Positions 18,853 to 28,360 of a DNA stretch of 57,163 nucleotides are shown here, piece by piece. The stretch is from a bacterium. GTDB lineage: Bacteria; Patescibacteriota; Gracilibacteria; Peribacterales; Peribacteraceae. Numbering within the stretch: position 1 is the first letter of the stretch; each line of letters opens with the position of its first letter. The stretch is taken from positions 1 through 57,163 of the forward strand of contig JAKQEM010000024.1 in the NCBI GenBank assembly GCA_029558515.1. Direction: 5' to 3'. Below the pieces are notes generated by a model that saw nothing but the letters and a program-made list of their open reading frames with translations, did not search any database and had not been told where the DNA came from. The position numbers and the translations under genes are program-made.

Positions 18853-19767
18853 CTAGAGCCATTTCTTATGGATGAAATACCCCAAGAGGCCGAGCATGAC
18901 CACTACCATGAGAGCGAGCAGTGCTTCAAACGCATAGGGGGCCTCCTGCAACGGCAGAGAGACATTCATTCCATAGAGCCCCGTCATGAACGTGAGCGGC
19001 ACCATGGTCACGGAAAAGATGGTGAGCACGCGGATGACGGAATTCGTCCGATGGCTGAGCCAAGATTCATGTGTCTCCTGCAAGGCATCACTCATCTCGC
19101 GCGCAGTATCCAAAAGCGTCCACTGCCGCTCGATGGCGTCGGTCACGTCATCGAAGTAGATGCTCAGTTCCGACTGGATGAACTCCTCACGCTTGTGTTG
19201 CAGGAGCGCCACCACGGCGCGCTGCGGGAAGATGATGCTGCGCATGGTGATGATATTGCGCTTGAGCGTCAGAATATCCCGAAGAATGTTGATCTTCCCC
19301 TCTTCCTTTTCAAAGAGTTCCACCTCGATGCGCCGGAGCTCCCGCATCATATCGTCGATGAGCGGAAAACCTGCATCGAACAGACGATCAAGCTGACGAT
19401 AGAGGAAAAAACCGGATCCCCGGCCGAGATACTCGGATGACGCGGTGTCCGATGCCTGCAGTTCCTTCCATAGTTTGGCAATGGTTTCACCCTTCCCCTC
19501 CGTAATGGTCACCATGAAAGAATCCCCCAGAAAGATATTCACTTCCTCCTTCAGTATGCGGTTCCCCGATTTGACGGGTAAATGGAGCACGCAAAAGAGG
19601 TAGCCCGGATACTCTTCGATCTTCGGGCGCTCGTTCTCACTCATGCAATCCTCGATATCCAAATCATGAAACCCGTACCGCGTCTGCAGCTCGCGCAAAT
19701 CCGACTCATCCGGATTGACGGCGTGCATCCACGTGAACCCATTGACGGAAAGAGAGGGCAGAGCCAC
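18853..19767 (-). CDS. corA: CorA-type magnesium/divalent cation transporter
   Basis: Homopentameric Mg2+/Co2+ channel of the inner membrane. The cytoplasmic domain (residues 1-~240) contains 'DESDLRELQTRYGFHDLDIE' and 'ERPKIEEYPGYLFCVLHLP', and the long stalk helix includes 'DILTLKRNIITMRSIIFPQR'. Two C-terminal helices surround the selectivity signature 'LYGMNVSLP' (GMN, ~270), and the tail is basic ('HKKWL'). Length (304) is normal. The start is GTG; no better ATG is visible. Confidence 0.93.
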   Translation of the reverse strand: MALPSLSVNGFTWMHAVNPDESDLRELQTRYGFHDLDIEDCMSENERPKIEEYPGYLFCVLHLPVKSGNRILKEEVNIFLGDSFMVTITEGKGETIAKLWKELQASDTASSEYLGRGSGFFLYRQLDRLFDAGFPLIDDMMRELRRIEVELFEKEEGKINILRDILTLKRNIITMRSIIFPQRAVVALLQHKREEFIQSELSIYFDDVTDAIERQWTLLDTAREMSDALQETHESWLSHRTNSVIRVLTIFSVTMVPLTFMTGLYGMNVSLPLQEAPYAFEALLALMVVVMLGLLGYFIHKKWL

Positions 19768-19793
19768 TTTTGTGAGAAAATGAAAAGAGTGCG

Positions 19794-20204
19794 TCAGGAG
19801 CGGCGTTTGCGCTTGGGGAGGTACGCGGCGCGCGGATCATCGGATCGATTGATCGGCAGCTCCTGGTAAAAACGAGCGCGAAACAGCCTCACCTGCAGAA
19901 ACACGAAGAGTACCGCCACCGCCGCCCAGAGCACCCACAGGAAACGCATGGCAAGAAATTGAATGGACTCCACGCGTGCGACAACCAGCAGCAGCCCGGT
20001 CAATCCGAACCAAAAACTCGCGGCGGGCCAAGAGCGGCTCAGCCGTTTCATCCGGGGATTTGATTGGCGGCCGCGCCAAGCGGAGAGCACGGGAGCAGCG
20101 ACGATGAGCACGATGCAGAAAATGAGCAATGCGAGCGCTTTGGGACTCGCGTAGCCCACCGATCCGGGATTGGGCCAGAAGAGATAGGTAAAAAAAGTGT
20201 TCAT
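19794..20204 (-). CDS. Hypothetical three-helix membrane protein
   Basis: Function unknown, 136 residues. Membrane helices are at ~22-42 ('ALALLIFCIVLIVAAPVLSA'), ~65-85 and ~88-112 ('FLWVLWAAVAVLFVFLQVRL'). The C-terminus is strongly basic ('YLPKRKRRS'). The start chosen overlaps the preceding stop as ATGA, indicating translational coupling to the gene at 20201-20566. corA follows 26 bp downstream. Confidence 0.55.
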   Translation of the reverse strand: MNTFFTYLFWPNPGSVGYASPKALALLIFCIVLIVAAPVLSAWRGRQSNPRMKRLSRSWPAASFWFGLTGLLLVVARVESIQFLAMRFLWVLWAAVAVLFVFLQVRLFRARFYQELPINRSDDPRAAYLPKRKRRS

Positions 20205-20566
20205 GGCGCGGGAGGGGAAAGAGGTGCATCCGCGTGTGTGTTGCCTGCTTGATGTGGCGACCCTCCCCCTTGCTCCGCACAGAAACGGTTCCAAAGATCT
20301 TCAACCCTCCGGTCGGTCTGCCGCTGCACAACGGTGCGGGCGGGTCGGATCAGGAGATAGAGAAAAAAACCGACGACGGGGAACACCGCCACCAGCACAA
20401 TGCTGCAGAATTGATAGATCAGGGAGTGTGAGCGCTGCAGGATATCCCGTAGCGCATAGAACAGAAAAAAGAGCAGGAGAACGGCAACCATCACGATGAG
20501 TATCTGCGAGCCGAGCAGGAATGGATCGGAGGAAGCGCCGTTCAGAAGGGAGGAAAGTGCGAACAT
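20201..20566 (-). CDS. Hypothetical two-helix membrane protein, PLDc_N-like
   Basis: 121 residues from Met 20566. Helices are at ~20-42 ('ILIVMVAVLLLFFLFYALRD') and ~50-72. The second, 'VFPVVGFFLYLLIRPART', resembles the 'P-hydrophobic-G-hydrophobic-Y-hydrophobic-RP' pattern of the small N-terminal membrane domain of cardiolipin synthases (PLDc_N), but no catalytic HKD domain follows. The rest is a polar Pro-rich tail. It is coupled (ATGA) to the next small membrane gene. Confidence 0.5.
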   Translation of the reverse strand: MFALSSLLNGASSDPFLLGSQILIVMVAVLLLFFLFYALRDILQRSHSLIYQFCSIVLVAVFPVVGFFLYLLIRPARTVVQRQTDRRVEDLWNRFCAEQGGGSPHQAGNTHADAPLSPPAP

Positions 20567-20601
20567 GGAACAACGGGAAACGAAGACCACCGGCACTGCC
20601 G

Positions 20602-21531
20602 CTACAAATGCGGATGTCGGCGTCGATGGATCACAACGTACACGATGGCTCCCAGAAGCGCCAGTATGGACAATAGTTGACTGAAGCGCAGTTCGTAGGA
20701 CGTGAGCGGCAGCATGCGCCGGAAGAAGATGTACACTGCGCAGAAGACGGTAATGACGATCTCGCTGACGAGAATCCAACGCGACGGGATGAGAATCTCG
20801 ACGGCGGCGAACACGGCCAGACTGACGAAGAGCAGAATGAGGAGGATCAAATCGAGGGACGTTGCGAAGACCGGAATGCCAAAGTCTCCCCGAAAGAACT
20901 CAAAGACAAAGGTCGCGACGGCCGCGAGCACGATGCCGATCAACGTTTCCGCTCCCGCCCTGCGTGCATTCTTACGAACGACCAAAAGCAGAAATGTCAG
21001 AATGAAGTAGAAGAGTGCGTAGTAGAGCTGCACGGGATGGATGGGTACCGCAAACCGCACGCTGATGGCGTCGTAGGTGACGGACCACCAGTGATCACTC
21101 GGACGACCATACGCCTGTCCTGCGGCGAATTTCCCAAGCCAATCGAACGTAAGTCCGAACGCCGTCGCCGGCAAAAGGACATCCAGCCACTGCAGAAAGG
21201 TGATCCGCGAGGTTTTGCGCGTGAGCGCGAGCACCACGATGATACCAACGCTCATCCCCAGAAAACTGAAGTTACCGTCATGCACCATGAACATACGCAG
21301 CGGATCCTCCCACTTCAGATACACGCGGTACTGCTCGAGAACGGCGAAAACGCGCCCTCCGAGGAACGCTCCCCCCAGGTACCACCACGGATGATCCCGA
21401 AACGGCTGCAACGAAAGACCCGCGCTCTGCGCCAAACGGAAAAAGAATTCGGATGACGTCCAAATGGCAATCAGCAGAAACAACAGGTGCGTCCAAATAA
21501 TGAGAGGCCCGAGCTGGAATGCTTCGAACAT
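20602..21531 (-). CDS. Divergent Lgt-family membrane protein, probably non-catalytic
   Basis: Lgt (prolipoprotein diacylglyceryl transferase) fold inferred from landmarks shared with the canonical copy at 39842-40621: 'GGRVFAVLEQY' against 'GGRIGYVLFY', 'IHPVQLYYALFY' against 'RHPTQLYAVV', and 'FEFFRGDFG' against 'IEFLREQPYG'. The catalytic histidine motif SSHGG is 'SFLGM' here, and GRIGNFIN is 'DWLGKFAA', so the residues equivalent to E. coli His103, Arg143 and Asn146 are lost. The frame is intact with seven or more helices and an extended C-terminus. Start ATG 21531 is chosen because upstream codons lie in the heptad-repeat tract. A changed substrate or a structural role is likely. Confidence 0.7.
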   Translation of the reverse strand: MFEAFQLGPLIIWTHLLFLLIAIWTSSEFFFRLAQSAGLSLQPFRDHPWWYLGGAFLGGRVFAVLEQYRVYLKWEDPLRMFMVHDGNFSFLGMSVGIIVVLALTRKTSRITFLQWLDVLLPATAFGLTFDWLGKFAAGQAYGRPSDHWWSVTYDAISVRFAVPIHPVQLYYALFYFILTFLLLVVRKNARRAGAETLIGIVLAAVATFVFEFFRGDFGIPVFATSLDLILLILLFVSLAVFAAVEILIPSRWILVSEIVITVFCAVYIFFRRMLPLTSYELRFSQLLSILALLGAIVYVVIHRRRHPHL

Positions 21532-21540
21532 AGGATGAGT

Positions 21541-21606
21541 ATAGAGTATTGAGTATTGAGTATTTTTGGAAGTCATACCGATACCCAATACTTCATACCC
21601 AATACA
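21541..21606. repeat. Heptad-repeat array
   Basis: ATTGAGT twice, then a T-run, then TACCCAA-TACTTCA-TACCCAA-TACAAAC at an exact 7-base period. The first half (GAGTATTG) is roughly the complement of the second (CAATAC). It separates thrS from the Lgt-like gene. Confidence 0.65.
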
Positions 21607-21609
21607 AAC

Positions 21610-23427
21610 TTATTCTTCTCCAAAAGCCTTCTCCAACCGCCTTTCTTTGATATCCTTCACCGTCCTCTCCACAAACTCCTGCAACGGCACCGTCACCTGA
21701 TTCTTCGTCCGGACATTGCGCACCGCCACCGACCGTTCCGCCTGCTCGCGATCACCCAAGACGAGAAGATAGGGAATGCGTCCCGTCTCCCCTGCACGAA
21801 TGCGCTTGCCCAGCGATTCCTCCGCGTTCATGTAATCGATGCGGATTCCGGCATTGAGGAGCTGCGTCGCCACTTCGCAGGCATACTCTTCGTTGGCTGT
21901 GGACACCGGCAACACCGCCGCCTGCACGGGCGCAAGCCAGAGCGGGAAGTGTCCCGCGAAGTGTTCGATGAGAAATCCGACCAACCGTTCGTGCGTGGAG
22001 AGCGGCGCACGATGAATGCACAGCGGCACTTTGGCGCTTCCATCACGATCGGTGTAGTGCAGACCCATCTTCCCCGGCACATCGAAATCCACCTGGTTCG
22101 TCGCCAACGTGAATTCACGCCCGATGGCGCTCCAAATTTGCACATCGATCTTGGGACCGTAGAACGCGGCTTCATTTGGCACTTCAATGAAGTTCACATT
22201 TTTTTTCTTCATGGCTGTCCGTACCATATCCTCCGTCCGTAACCAGAGTTCCGGCGCATCGACGTACTTCTTCCCCAGTTCCTGCGCATCATGCAGCGAG
22301 AGCCGCATGACGTATTTGTTGATATTGAAAATGCGAAAGTACTCGATGTAGAGATCGATCACCGCATTGAATTCCTGCTCAAACTGTTCCTCGGAAACGT
22401 AGATGTGCGCATCATTCATGCAGAGGGAACGTACGCGCATCAATCCGAAGAGCGTACCGCTGTCCTCGTATCGGTAGCAGTGACCATATTCCGCGAGACG
22501 CACGGGCAGATCACGATAGCTCTTGGGTGTGCTCGCAAAAATTTCATGATGGTGCGGGCAATTCATGGGTTTCAGGTAGTACTCCTCCTCCCCGTCGAGC
22601 TTCATGGGCGGAAACATGGATGTTTTGTAATGCGCCAGATGTCCTGTTTGCGCGTAGAGCTTGCCTTTGGCAATGTGCGGTGTGCGCACCCGCTGGTACC
22701 CGCCCTTCTCCTCCATCTCCTTGCCGAGCGTCTCGATGGCATCCACGATGATGGTGCCGCGCGGCGTCCAGAGCGGCAATCCCGGCCCCACCTTCTCACT
22801 GAAGGCAAAGAGGTCCATTTCCTTGCCGATTTTGCGGTGGTCACGTTTTTTCGCTTCTTCCTGCTGCAAAAGGTACGCATCCAAATCTTTCTTGGACCCG
22901 AAGGCCGCTACGTACACGCGCGTAAGCTGCTCCCTCTTCTCATCTCCGCGCCAGTACGCCCCCGCCAAATTCGTCAGCTTGAATGCATCGACCGGAATGT
23001 CCTTGGTATTCTCCACGTGTCCCCCGCGGCAGAGATCGACGAATGCATCCTCGCCCTTGGGTCCGATGAGCGTGTGATGCGTGACCTCCCGCACGTTCTC
23101 GTTCTTCTCCAGATCTTCAATCAACTCGACTTTGAACCGCTGGCCGCGCTTTGACCAAAACTTTTTGGCATCGGCAACCGAAAGCGTATCGACGCGGAAC
23201 GTCTGCCCCTGGTAAATAATCTTCTTCATCTCCTTCTCGATCTTCGGCAAATCGGCATCCGTCAATGGCTCGGTGAAGAGAAAATCGTAGTAGCACCCCG
23301 TATCGATCGGCGGTCCGATGGTGATCTGCGTGTCGGGCCAAAGCCTCTGCACCGCCTCCGCAAGCACATGCGCCAGAGAGTGACGAAGGCGGAAAAGCTG
23401 ATCGATTTCGGGTGATTGCGCAGCCAT
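21610..23427 (-). CDS. thrS: Threonyl-tRNA synthetase lacking the TGS domain
   Basis: Class II synthetase charging tRNA-Thr. The protein starts at the editing domain: 'RHSLAHVLAEAVQRLWPD' (HxxxH, residues ~14-31) and 'DLCRGGHVENT' (~140) give its zinc-site residues. Catalytic motifs are 'KPMNCPHHHEIF' (zinc Cys), 'YRYEDSGTLFGLMRVR' (motif 2), and 'HRAPLSTHERLVGFLIEH' (motif 3). The anticodon domain follows ('VLPVSTANEEYA', 'YLLVLGDREQ'). From ATG 23427 it is 605 residues against ~640 in E. coli, the difference being the N-terminal TGS domain. A -35/-10 pair (TTGGTG, TACCCT) places the -10 nine bases before this ATG. Confidence 0.96.
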   Translation of the reverse strand: MAAQSPEIDQLFRLRHSLAHVLAEAVQRLWPDTQITIGPPIDTGCYYDFLFTEPLTDADLPKIEKEMKKIIYQGQTFRVDTLSVADAKKFWSKRGQRFKVELIEDLEKNENVREVTHHTLIGPKGEDAFVDLCRGGHVENTKDIPVDAFKLTNLAGAYWRGDEKREQLTRVYVAAFGSKKDLDAYLLQQEEAKKRDHRKIGKEMDLFAFSEKVGPGLPLWTPRGTIIVDAIETLGKEMEEKGGYQRVRTPHIAKGKLYAQTGHLAHYKTSMFPPMKLDGEEEYYLKPMNCPHHHEIFASTPKSYRDLPVRLAEYGHCYRYEDSGTLFGLMRVRSLCMNDAHIYVSEEQFEQEFNAVIDLYIEYFRIFNINKYVMRLSLHDAQELGKKYVDAPELWLRTEDMVRTAMKKKNVNFIEVPNEAAFYGPKIDVQIWSAIGREFTLATNQVDFDVPGKMGLHYTDRDGSAKVPLCIHRAPLSTHERLVGFLIEHFAGHFPLWLAPVQAAVLPVSTANEEYACEVATQLLNAGIRIDYMNAEESLGKRIRAGETGRIPYLLVLGDREQAERSVAVRNVRTKNQVTVPLQEFVERTVKDIKERRLEKAFGEE

Positions 23428-23436
23428 AACGAACGG

Positions 23437-23466
23437 AGGGTAGCAGAAGATCATCTCCATCACCAA
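23437..23466 (-). promoter_or_regulatory. thrS promoter
   Basis: Minus strand -35 TTGGTG, 18-base spacer, -10 TACCCT (23442-23437), then 9 bases to the ATG. The rest of the 172-bp gap to dnaA (to 23599) shows no gene. Confidence 0.45.
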
Positions 23467-23599
23467 ATGCAACCAAGAAACGGGTATGCCGGACTGTGGA
23501 GCCAAGGGGATGCAACCCGACCGGAAGATCTCGAGCCTGCGGCTGCAATCCGGAAAATCGATCTCGCCACCCAAGAAGATGATTTTCCTTGCGGCAGAT

Positions 23600-25037
<1,438 letters not shown>

Positions 25038-25063
<26 letters not shown>

Positions 25064-26147
25064 AGAGCGTAACGAGAATGATGACGAAGAGGAGAACGCC
25101 GAATCCTACGGTATTCGTGATGAGTTCCACCCGGCGACTGCCCGGCCGAATGAAGAGTTCCGAGAGCACGAAGAGCAGTCGGCCGCCATCGAGCGCAGGG
25201 AACGGCAGGATGTTGAGGATGGCGAGGCTCAGGCTGAGCAGCGCGACCAAGCGGAAATACACCGCCGCTCCCCCCTGCACCGACGTATAAGTAAGCTGCG
25301 CGATCCCCACGATGCCCGTGACGCCCTCCGGCACGACGCCGCGCTGTGCCAGAGAGGAGAAGAGACGAGCGATCCCCAGCACCGTCTGCTCGGTCACCAC
25401 GGATGTCTCACGAATGGAGAGGAGGAATGCTTCTCCCGGTCCGCGACGGGGCGCAGTGACTTCCATCGGTACGGTCCGCAGGTAGACACCGGTCTTGCCA
25501 TCTTCCACGGCAACTCGAACCGTTGTGGGCGCGTCATCGGGACCGGCGGCGTACGTGTAGGTCACAGAGCTCTTCCCCTGCTGCAGCTTCACGACATCAT
25601 CGGGTCTGCTGACGGGGACATCGTCGACCGCGTACAGGATGCTCCCCGCCAAAACGCCAGCATCCAGCGCCGTGCCTCCGGCGAGAACATCATCGATCAC
25701 CACCGCCAGATGCATCGCGATTTCTCCGCGCGACGCCGCGTCCTCCATTTCATCCAGGGAAAGATACGTCGGAATCCAACCACCGACCGCAAACCCGTAG
25801 AAAAAAATGCACATCGCAAGCAGAAAGTTCATGGTGACGCCCGCCACCAAAATCACGCAACGCTTCGCAATGCCGGTACTCGCGAAGCTGCCCGGCGCAT
25901 CCCTCTCGCTTTCCTCTATCGCGCCCTCACCTTTCAGCCGCACAAATCCGCCGAATGGTATCCAATTGAAGGAGAAGATCGTTCCCTTCCAGCGGAAGAG
26001 CGACTTAGCGCGCGGCGGCAAGCCGAAGCCAAATTCCTCAACTTCCACCCCCGCCCAACGAGCGGCGAAGAAGTGCCCGAGTTCATGGATGAGGATGAGC
26101 CCGGTGATGAGGAGGAAGAACGCGACCGCTGTGATGAGGATAGTCAT
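25038..26147 (-). CDS. rseP: RseP/RasP-type site-2 zinc metalloprotease (M50)
   Basis: Intramembrane protease for regulated proteolysis or signal-peptide remnant removal. The zinc motif is 'LILIHELGHFFAARWAGVEV' (HExxH at ~21-25). A PDZ-like domain is at ~140-215 ('AGGTALDAGVLAGSILYAVD', 'VPVSRPDDVVKLQQ'). The third motif, 'LNILPFPALDGGRLLF' (~318), carries the N/D residues of the active site. Length 369 is typical of the Gram-positive type. Its last 26 bp overlap dnaA. A TAGGAT hexamer sits 9 bases before the ATG, and an inverted repeat with DnaA-box-like arms lies just upstream. Confidence 0.94.
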
Positions 26148-26156
26148 GGGACACGC

Positions 26157-26162
26157 ATCCTA
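26157..26162 (-). promoter_or_regulatory. -10-like hexamer of rseP
   Basis: Minus-strand TAGGAT ends 9 bases before the rseP ATG. The same TAGGAT (often TAGGATGC) precedes lepA, rplS and the 5'-3' exonuclease gene. Confidence 0.45.
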
Positions 26163-26168
26163 GCGCTG

Positions 26169-26196
26169 GTGTGGAAAACAAAAAAACTTTCCACAC
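26169..26196. promoter_or_regulatory. Inverted repeat with DnaA-box-like arms upstream of rseP-dnaA
   Basis: GTGTGGAAA and TTTCCACAC are perfect 9-bp arms around ACAAAAAAAC. The minus strand reads TTTTCCACA (one mismatch to the consensus DnaA box TTATCCACA) and the plus strand CTTTCCACA (two mismatches). It lies in the rseP promoter region, so DnaA feedback is conceivable. A comF terminator is the alternative: the stem is followed by no T-run, but the loop is A/T-rich. Confidence 0.45.
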
Positions 26197-26258
26197 GATT
26201 CTTGTTGCACCGATGCATGAACTGATTGTCGGTTACAAAATGCATACCCAACTCGTCA

Positions 26259-26906
26259 TCACCCCAGCGCAAGAACGAGTGCGGACACATTGCGCACGCC
26301 TGCAGCCTTGAGCACCGCCGCACAGGCATCGAGTGTGGCGCCCGTCGTGCACACATCGTCGATGAGGACGATTGAAGTCGGGAGAGGACGTGCAGTGGAA
26401 GTGAGAGCGAACGCACCGCGTATCGCCCGCATGCGCTGCGCCCTCCTGCGATGCGCCTGGTGCCCTGTCATCCGCGTACGTCGCAGCAGATTCATAGGCT
26501 GCCAGCCCCGCGCATCGGAAACGACGCGCGCGAGCATCTCCGACTGATTGAACCCGCGTGCATACTGCCGCGTCCAATGGAGCGGCACGGGGCACAGCAC
26601 CGTCTCCGCGGGTGCAACGAGGAGCGGAGCGGCACGCAGGAGCAGCGTACCCAGCGGCACGGCGAAGTGCCGAATGCGACGATACTTGAACATCAGTATG
26701 GCTGACTTGAGGAGTGGCGTCGCGTCGTACTCCCCCGCCGCAGCAATGCAATCCAGAGACGCAATGTCACGGTGACGCAGAGCTGCCGTATGCAGGAAGA
26801 CCGGTTCCGTCTGCATGGCTGCCAGTTCTTCCGGCGTCATCCACGCACCGGGCCGACCGCCGAGGGATGTGCGAGGAAAGAGCGTATCAAGCAATGTCTG
26901 CCACAT
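26259..26906 (-). CDS. comF: ComF-family phosphoribosyltransferase-like protein
   Basis: Competence-associated PRTase-fold protein; ComF acts in single-stranded DNA handling during uptake. The 215-residue protein shows 'LMFKYRRIRHFAVPLG', 'VLCPVPLHWTRQYARGFNQS', 'TGHQAHRRRAQRMRAIRGAF', and the PRPP loop 'IVLIDDVCTTGATL'. The usual N-terminal CxxC zinc finger is missing: the start is 'MWQTLLDTLFPR' with no Cys pair. Natural uptake of DNA is widely proposed for CPR bacteria. TATACT 6 bases before ATG 26906 supports this start. Confidence 0.88.
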   Translation of the reverse strand: MWQTLLDTLFPRTSLGGRPGAWMTPEELAAMQTEPVFLHTAALRHRDIASLDCIAAAGEYDATPLLKSAILMFKYRRIRHFAVPLGTLLLRAAPLLVAPAETVLCPVPLHWTRQYARGFNQSEMLARVVSDARGWQPMNLLRRTRMTGHQAHRRRAQRMRAIRGAFALTSTARPLPTSIVLIDDVCTTGATLDACAAVLKAAGVRNVSALVLALG

Positions 26907-26912
26907 ACCAGC

Positions 26913-26918
26913 AGTATA
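26913..26918 (-). promoter_or_regulatory. -10 of comF
   Basis: Minus-strand TATACT lies 6 bases before the comF ATG. The -35 is weak. Confidence 0.5.
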
Positions 26919-27057
26919 GAGCGATCGCACCGTCCGCTTGTGGACCCGGAGCGAACTTGGTACCCTGCGCACGCGTTTCACAAGGAAAGACAGCCGTGAA
27001 ACGCCGTTCTTTTCTCCGAAAGAACACCCGGAATATTTCCACCTCATTCACATCATC

Positions 27058-27134
27058 GGGCAATTAGCTCAGCTGGCTAGAGCGCCACATTGACATTGTG
27101 GAGGTCACTGGTTCAAGTCCAGTATTGCCCACCA
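27058..27134 (+). tRNA. tRNA-Val (GAC)
   Basis: 77 bases with encoded CCA. Acceptor GGGCAAT/ATTGCCC, anticodon stem CCACA/TGTGG with loop TTGACAT (GAC), T-arm ACTGG-TTCAAGT-CCAGT. All stems pair. Confidence 0.95.
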
Positions 27135-27142
27135 TTCGACTC

Positions 27143-27161
27143 GCACTTGATATGCAAGTGC
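27143..27161. terminator. Hairpin after tRNA-Val
   Basis: GCACTTG-ATATG-CAAGTGC, a perfect 7-bp stem 8 bases after the tRNA end. No T-run follows, so a processing or weak termination role is possible. Confidence 0.4.
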
Positions 27162-27223
27162 TCGCTCATGGTAAACCACGATAAACTACAGAGGCTGTTA
27201 TTGCGGAAAACTGAGAGTCGAAT

Positions 27224-27257
27224 GACCCTGAGCGGAGCGTAGCGAAGTCGAAGGGCC
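27224..27257. repeat. REP-like motif
   Basis: The stretch contains CCCTGAGCGGAGCGTAGCG and ends in GTCGAAGGG. It belongs to the 'CCCTTCGACTTCGC...GCTCAGGG' class of imperfect palindromes that I recognise from intergenic repeats in many unrelated bacteria. Only one copy was noticed in this window. It separates tRNA-Val from the toxin gene. Confidence 0.55.
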
Positions 27258-27298
27258 CAACCAATACAAACAACGGCGCATGATGCACATCAAAACGA

Positions 27299-27535
27299 TC
27301 ACTGATGATCATCAATTGAAAATACGATCAATGTATCCTTCTCGCGAATGCAGAGTGCCCTGTACTGCTTATTGATACGAAAGTACCAAACACCTGCAGG
27401 TTTCGGATTTCTTTTCTTCAACGATACTGCACCGAACAAATCGTCTGAAAGAAGACGTTTCGCTTTTTGATACCGTTCCGTCAATCCGCGTTTGTGGAGA
27501 TAATCCACCACTCTTTGATGCTCCGTCACTTTCAT
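27299..27535 (-). CDS. RelE/HigB-like toxin
   Basis: Predicted type II toxin, likely a ribosome-dependent mRNA interferase. In its 78 residues, the central 'GVWYFRINKQYRALCIRE' and terminal 'TLIVFSIDDHQ' match the RelE-fold pattern (R-I-x3-Y-R, final beta strand with D-x-H). The upstream antitoxin gene overlaps it by 4 bp (ATGA). Target and catalytic residues are not established from sequence. It lies 164 bp from the end of tRNA-Val. Confidence 0.75.
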   Translation of the reverse strand: MKVTEHQRVVDYLHKRGLTERYQKAKRLLSDDLFGAVSLKKRNPKPAGVWYFRINKQYRALCIREKDTLIVFSIDDHQ

Positions 27536-27741
27536 AAATCGGCAAAATTTGATGCATCCTTGTCAAATTCCTCTCGAGTCTGCCGCGCTAATTTTTTCAC
27601 TTCATCCGTTACCTCATCCTCTGCCAACTCATAAAGCATCACAAAGAGATTCTCTTCCTCCAAAGCGGAAAAAAGCTCCGCCACATTGCCAAATTCCCTA
27701 TGTTTCAAAGGAAGATCTTGTTTGATGGTAATGGTAGTCAT
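27532..27741 (-). CDS. Antitoxin of the RelE-like pair
   Basis: A 69-residue acidic protein directly upstream of the toxin with ATGA overlap. The N-terminus 'MTTITIKQDLPLKHREFGNV' looks beta-type, followed by helical 'YELAEDEVTDEVKKLARQTR' and a 'FADL' end, as in antitoxins that wrap a RelE partner. No HTH or ribbon-helix-helix is obvious. Start ATG 27741 is preferred because TACTAT (27755-27750) with -35 TAGACA and a 16-base spacer ends 8 bases before it. Confidence 0.65.
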   Translation of the reverse strand: MTTITIKQDLPLKHREFGNVAELFSALEEENLFVMLYELAEDEVTDEVKKLARQTREEFDKDASNFADL

Positions 27742-27774
27742 ACGAACGAATAGTACTCTTATCCTCAAAATTGT

Positions 27775-27812
27775 CTACTAAATACCCAATACACCATACA
27801 CAATACTTTCCT
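27775..27812. repeat. Short heptad-repeat array
   Basis: TACCCAA-TACACCA-TACACAA-TACTTTC at exact 7-base spacing, in the gap between the divergent antitoxin and membrane-protein genes. The first word, TACCCAA, is the same as in 21541-21606. Confidence 0.6.
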
Positions 27813-27877
27813 GCAACCTCCTCCCCGTGCCGAATAGTGCGATTTCCGCTATACTAAATGGATTTCCTCACACTCAC

Positions 27878-28360
27878 ATGCAATCCATTCCTCCTGCCGA
27901 AGAAGTGCTGGCCACCTGGTCGGCCCCCGTCATGCCCCGGCATCACCGGTCCGTCCGCTGGTATGTGATCGCCACAATCATCATAGCGCTCTGCGTGACG
28001 TACGGTGTGCTGCGCGATTCGATCCCCTTCGCCGTAGTCGCGGTACTCACGGGCATCGTCTACGCACTGCTGCACAGGCACGCTCCGCCCGACCGCACGT
28101 TTTCGATCACATCTGCAGGCGTGATATTGGAAAATCGAAGCGTCTCCTGGGCACAGCTGCAGGGGTTTTGGTTCTTCCCCACGCGCGAGTACACCGAATT
28201 GCACTTCGTCTTCCGGAAGGCACATCTGCAAGATCTCATCATCCAGACGGGTACGCAGGACATCAACATGCTCCGTGCCATTCTCCAAACACGTCTTCCT
28301 GAGCTCACGGACCGCAAGGAACGCCTTCTTGACACTTTTATCCGTATCTGTAAACTATAA
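27878..28360 (+). CDS. Membrane protein with PH-like C-terminal region
   Basis: 160 residues from ATG 27878. Two membrane helices ('YVIATIIIALCVTYGVL' ~29-45 and 'FAVVAVLTGIVYALLH' ~52-67) form a hairpin. A beta-rich domain follows ('RTFSITSAGVILENRSVSW', 'QLQGFWFF', 'TELHFVFRKAHLQDLII') and a final amphipathic helix ending 'DTFIRICKL'. Helix hairpin plus 'W-x2-L-x-x-F' resembles bacterial PH-domain membrane proteins. TATACT at 27850-27855 is the probable -10. The next gene starts directly after the stop. Confidence 0.6.
   Translation: MQSIPPAEEVLATWSAPVMPRHHRSVRWYVIATIIIALCVTYGVLRDSIPFAVVAVLTGIVYALLHRHAPPDRTFSITSAGVILENRSVSWAQLQGFWFFPTREYTELHFVFRKAHLQDLIIQTGTQDINMLRAILQTRLPELTDRKERLLDTFIRICKL

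Noticed and set aside
20602-21531. The Lgt-like gene as a pseudogene
   Set aside because: The frame is intact for 309 codons with consistent membrane topology and partial motif conservation, so a diverged paralogue is more likely.
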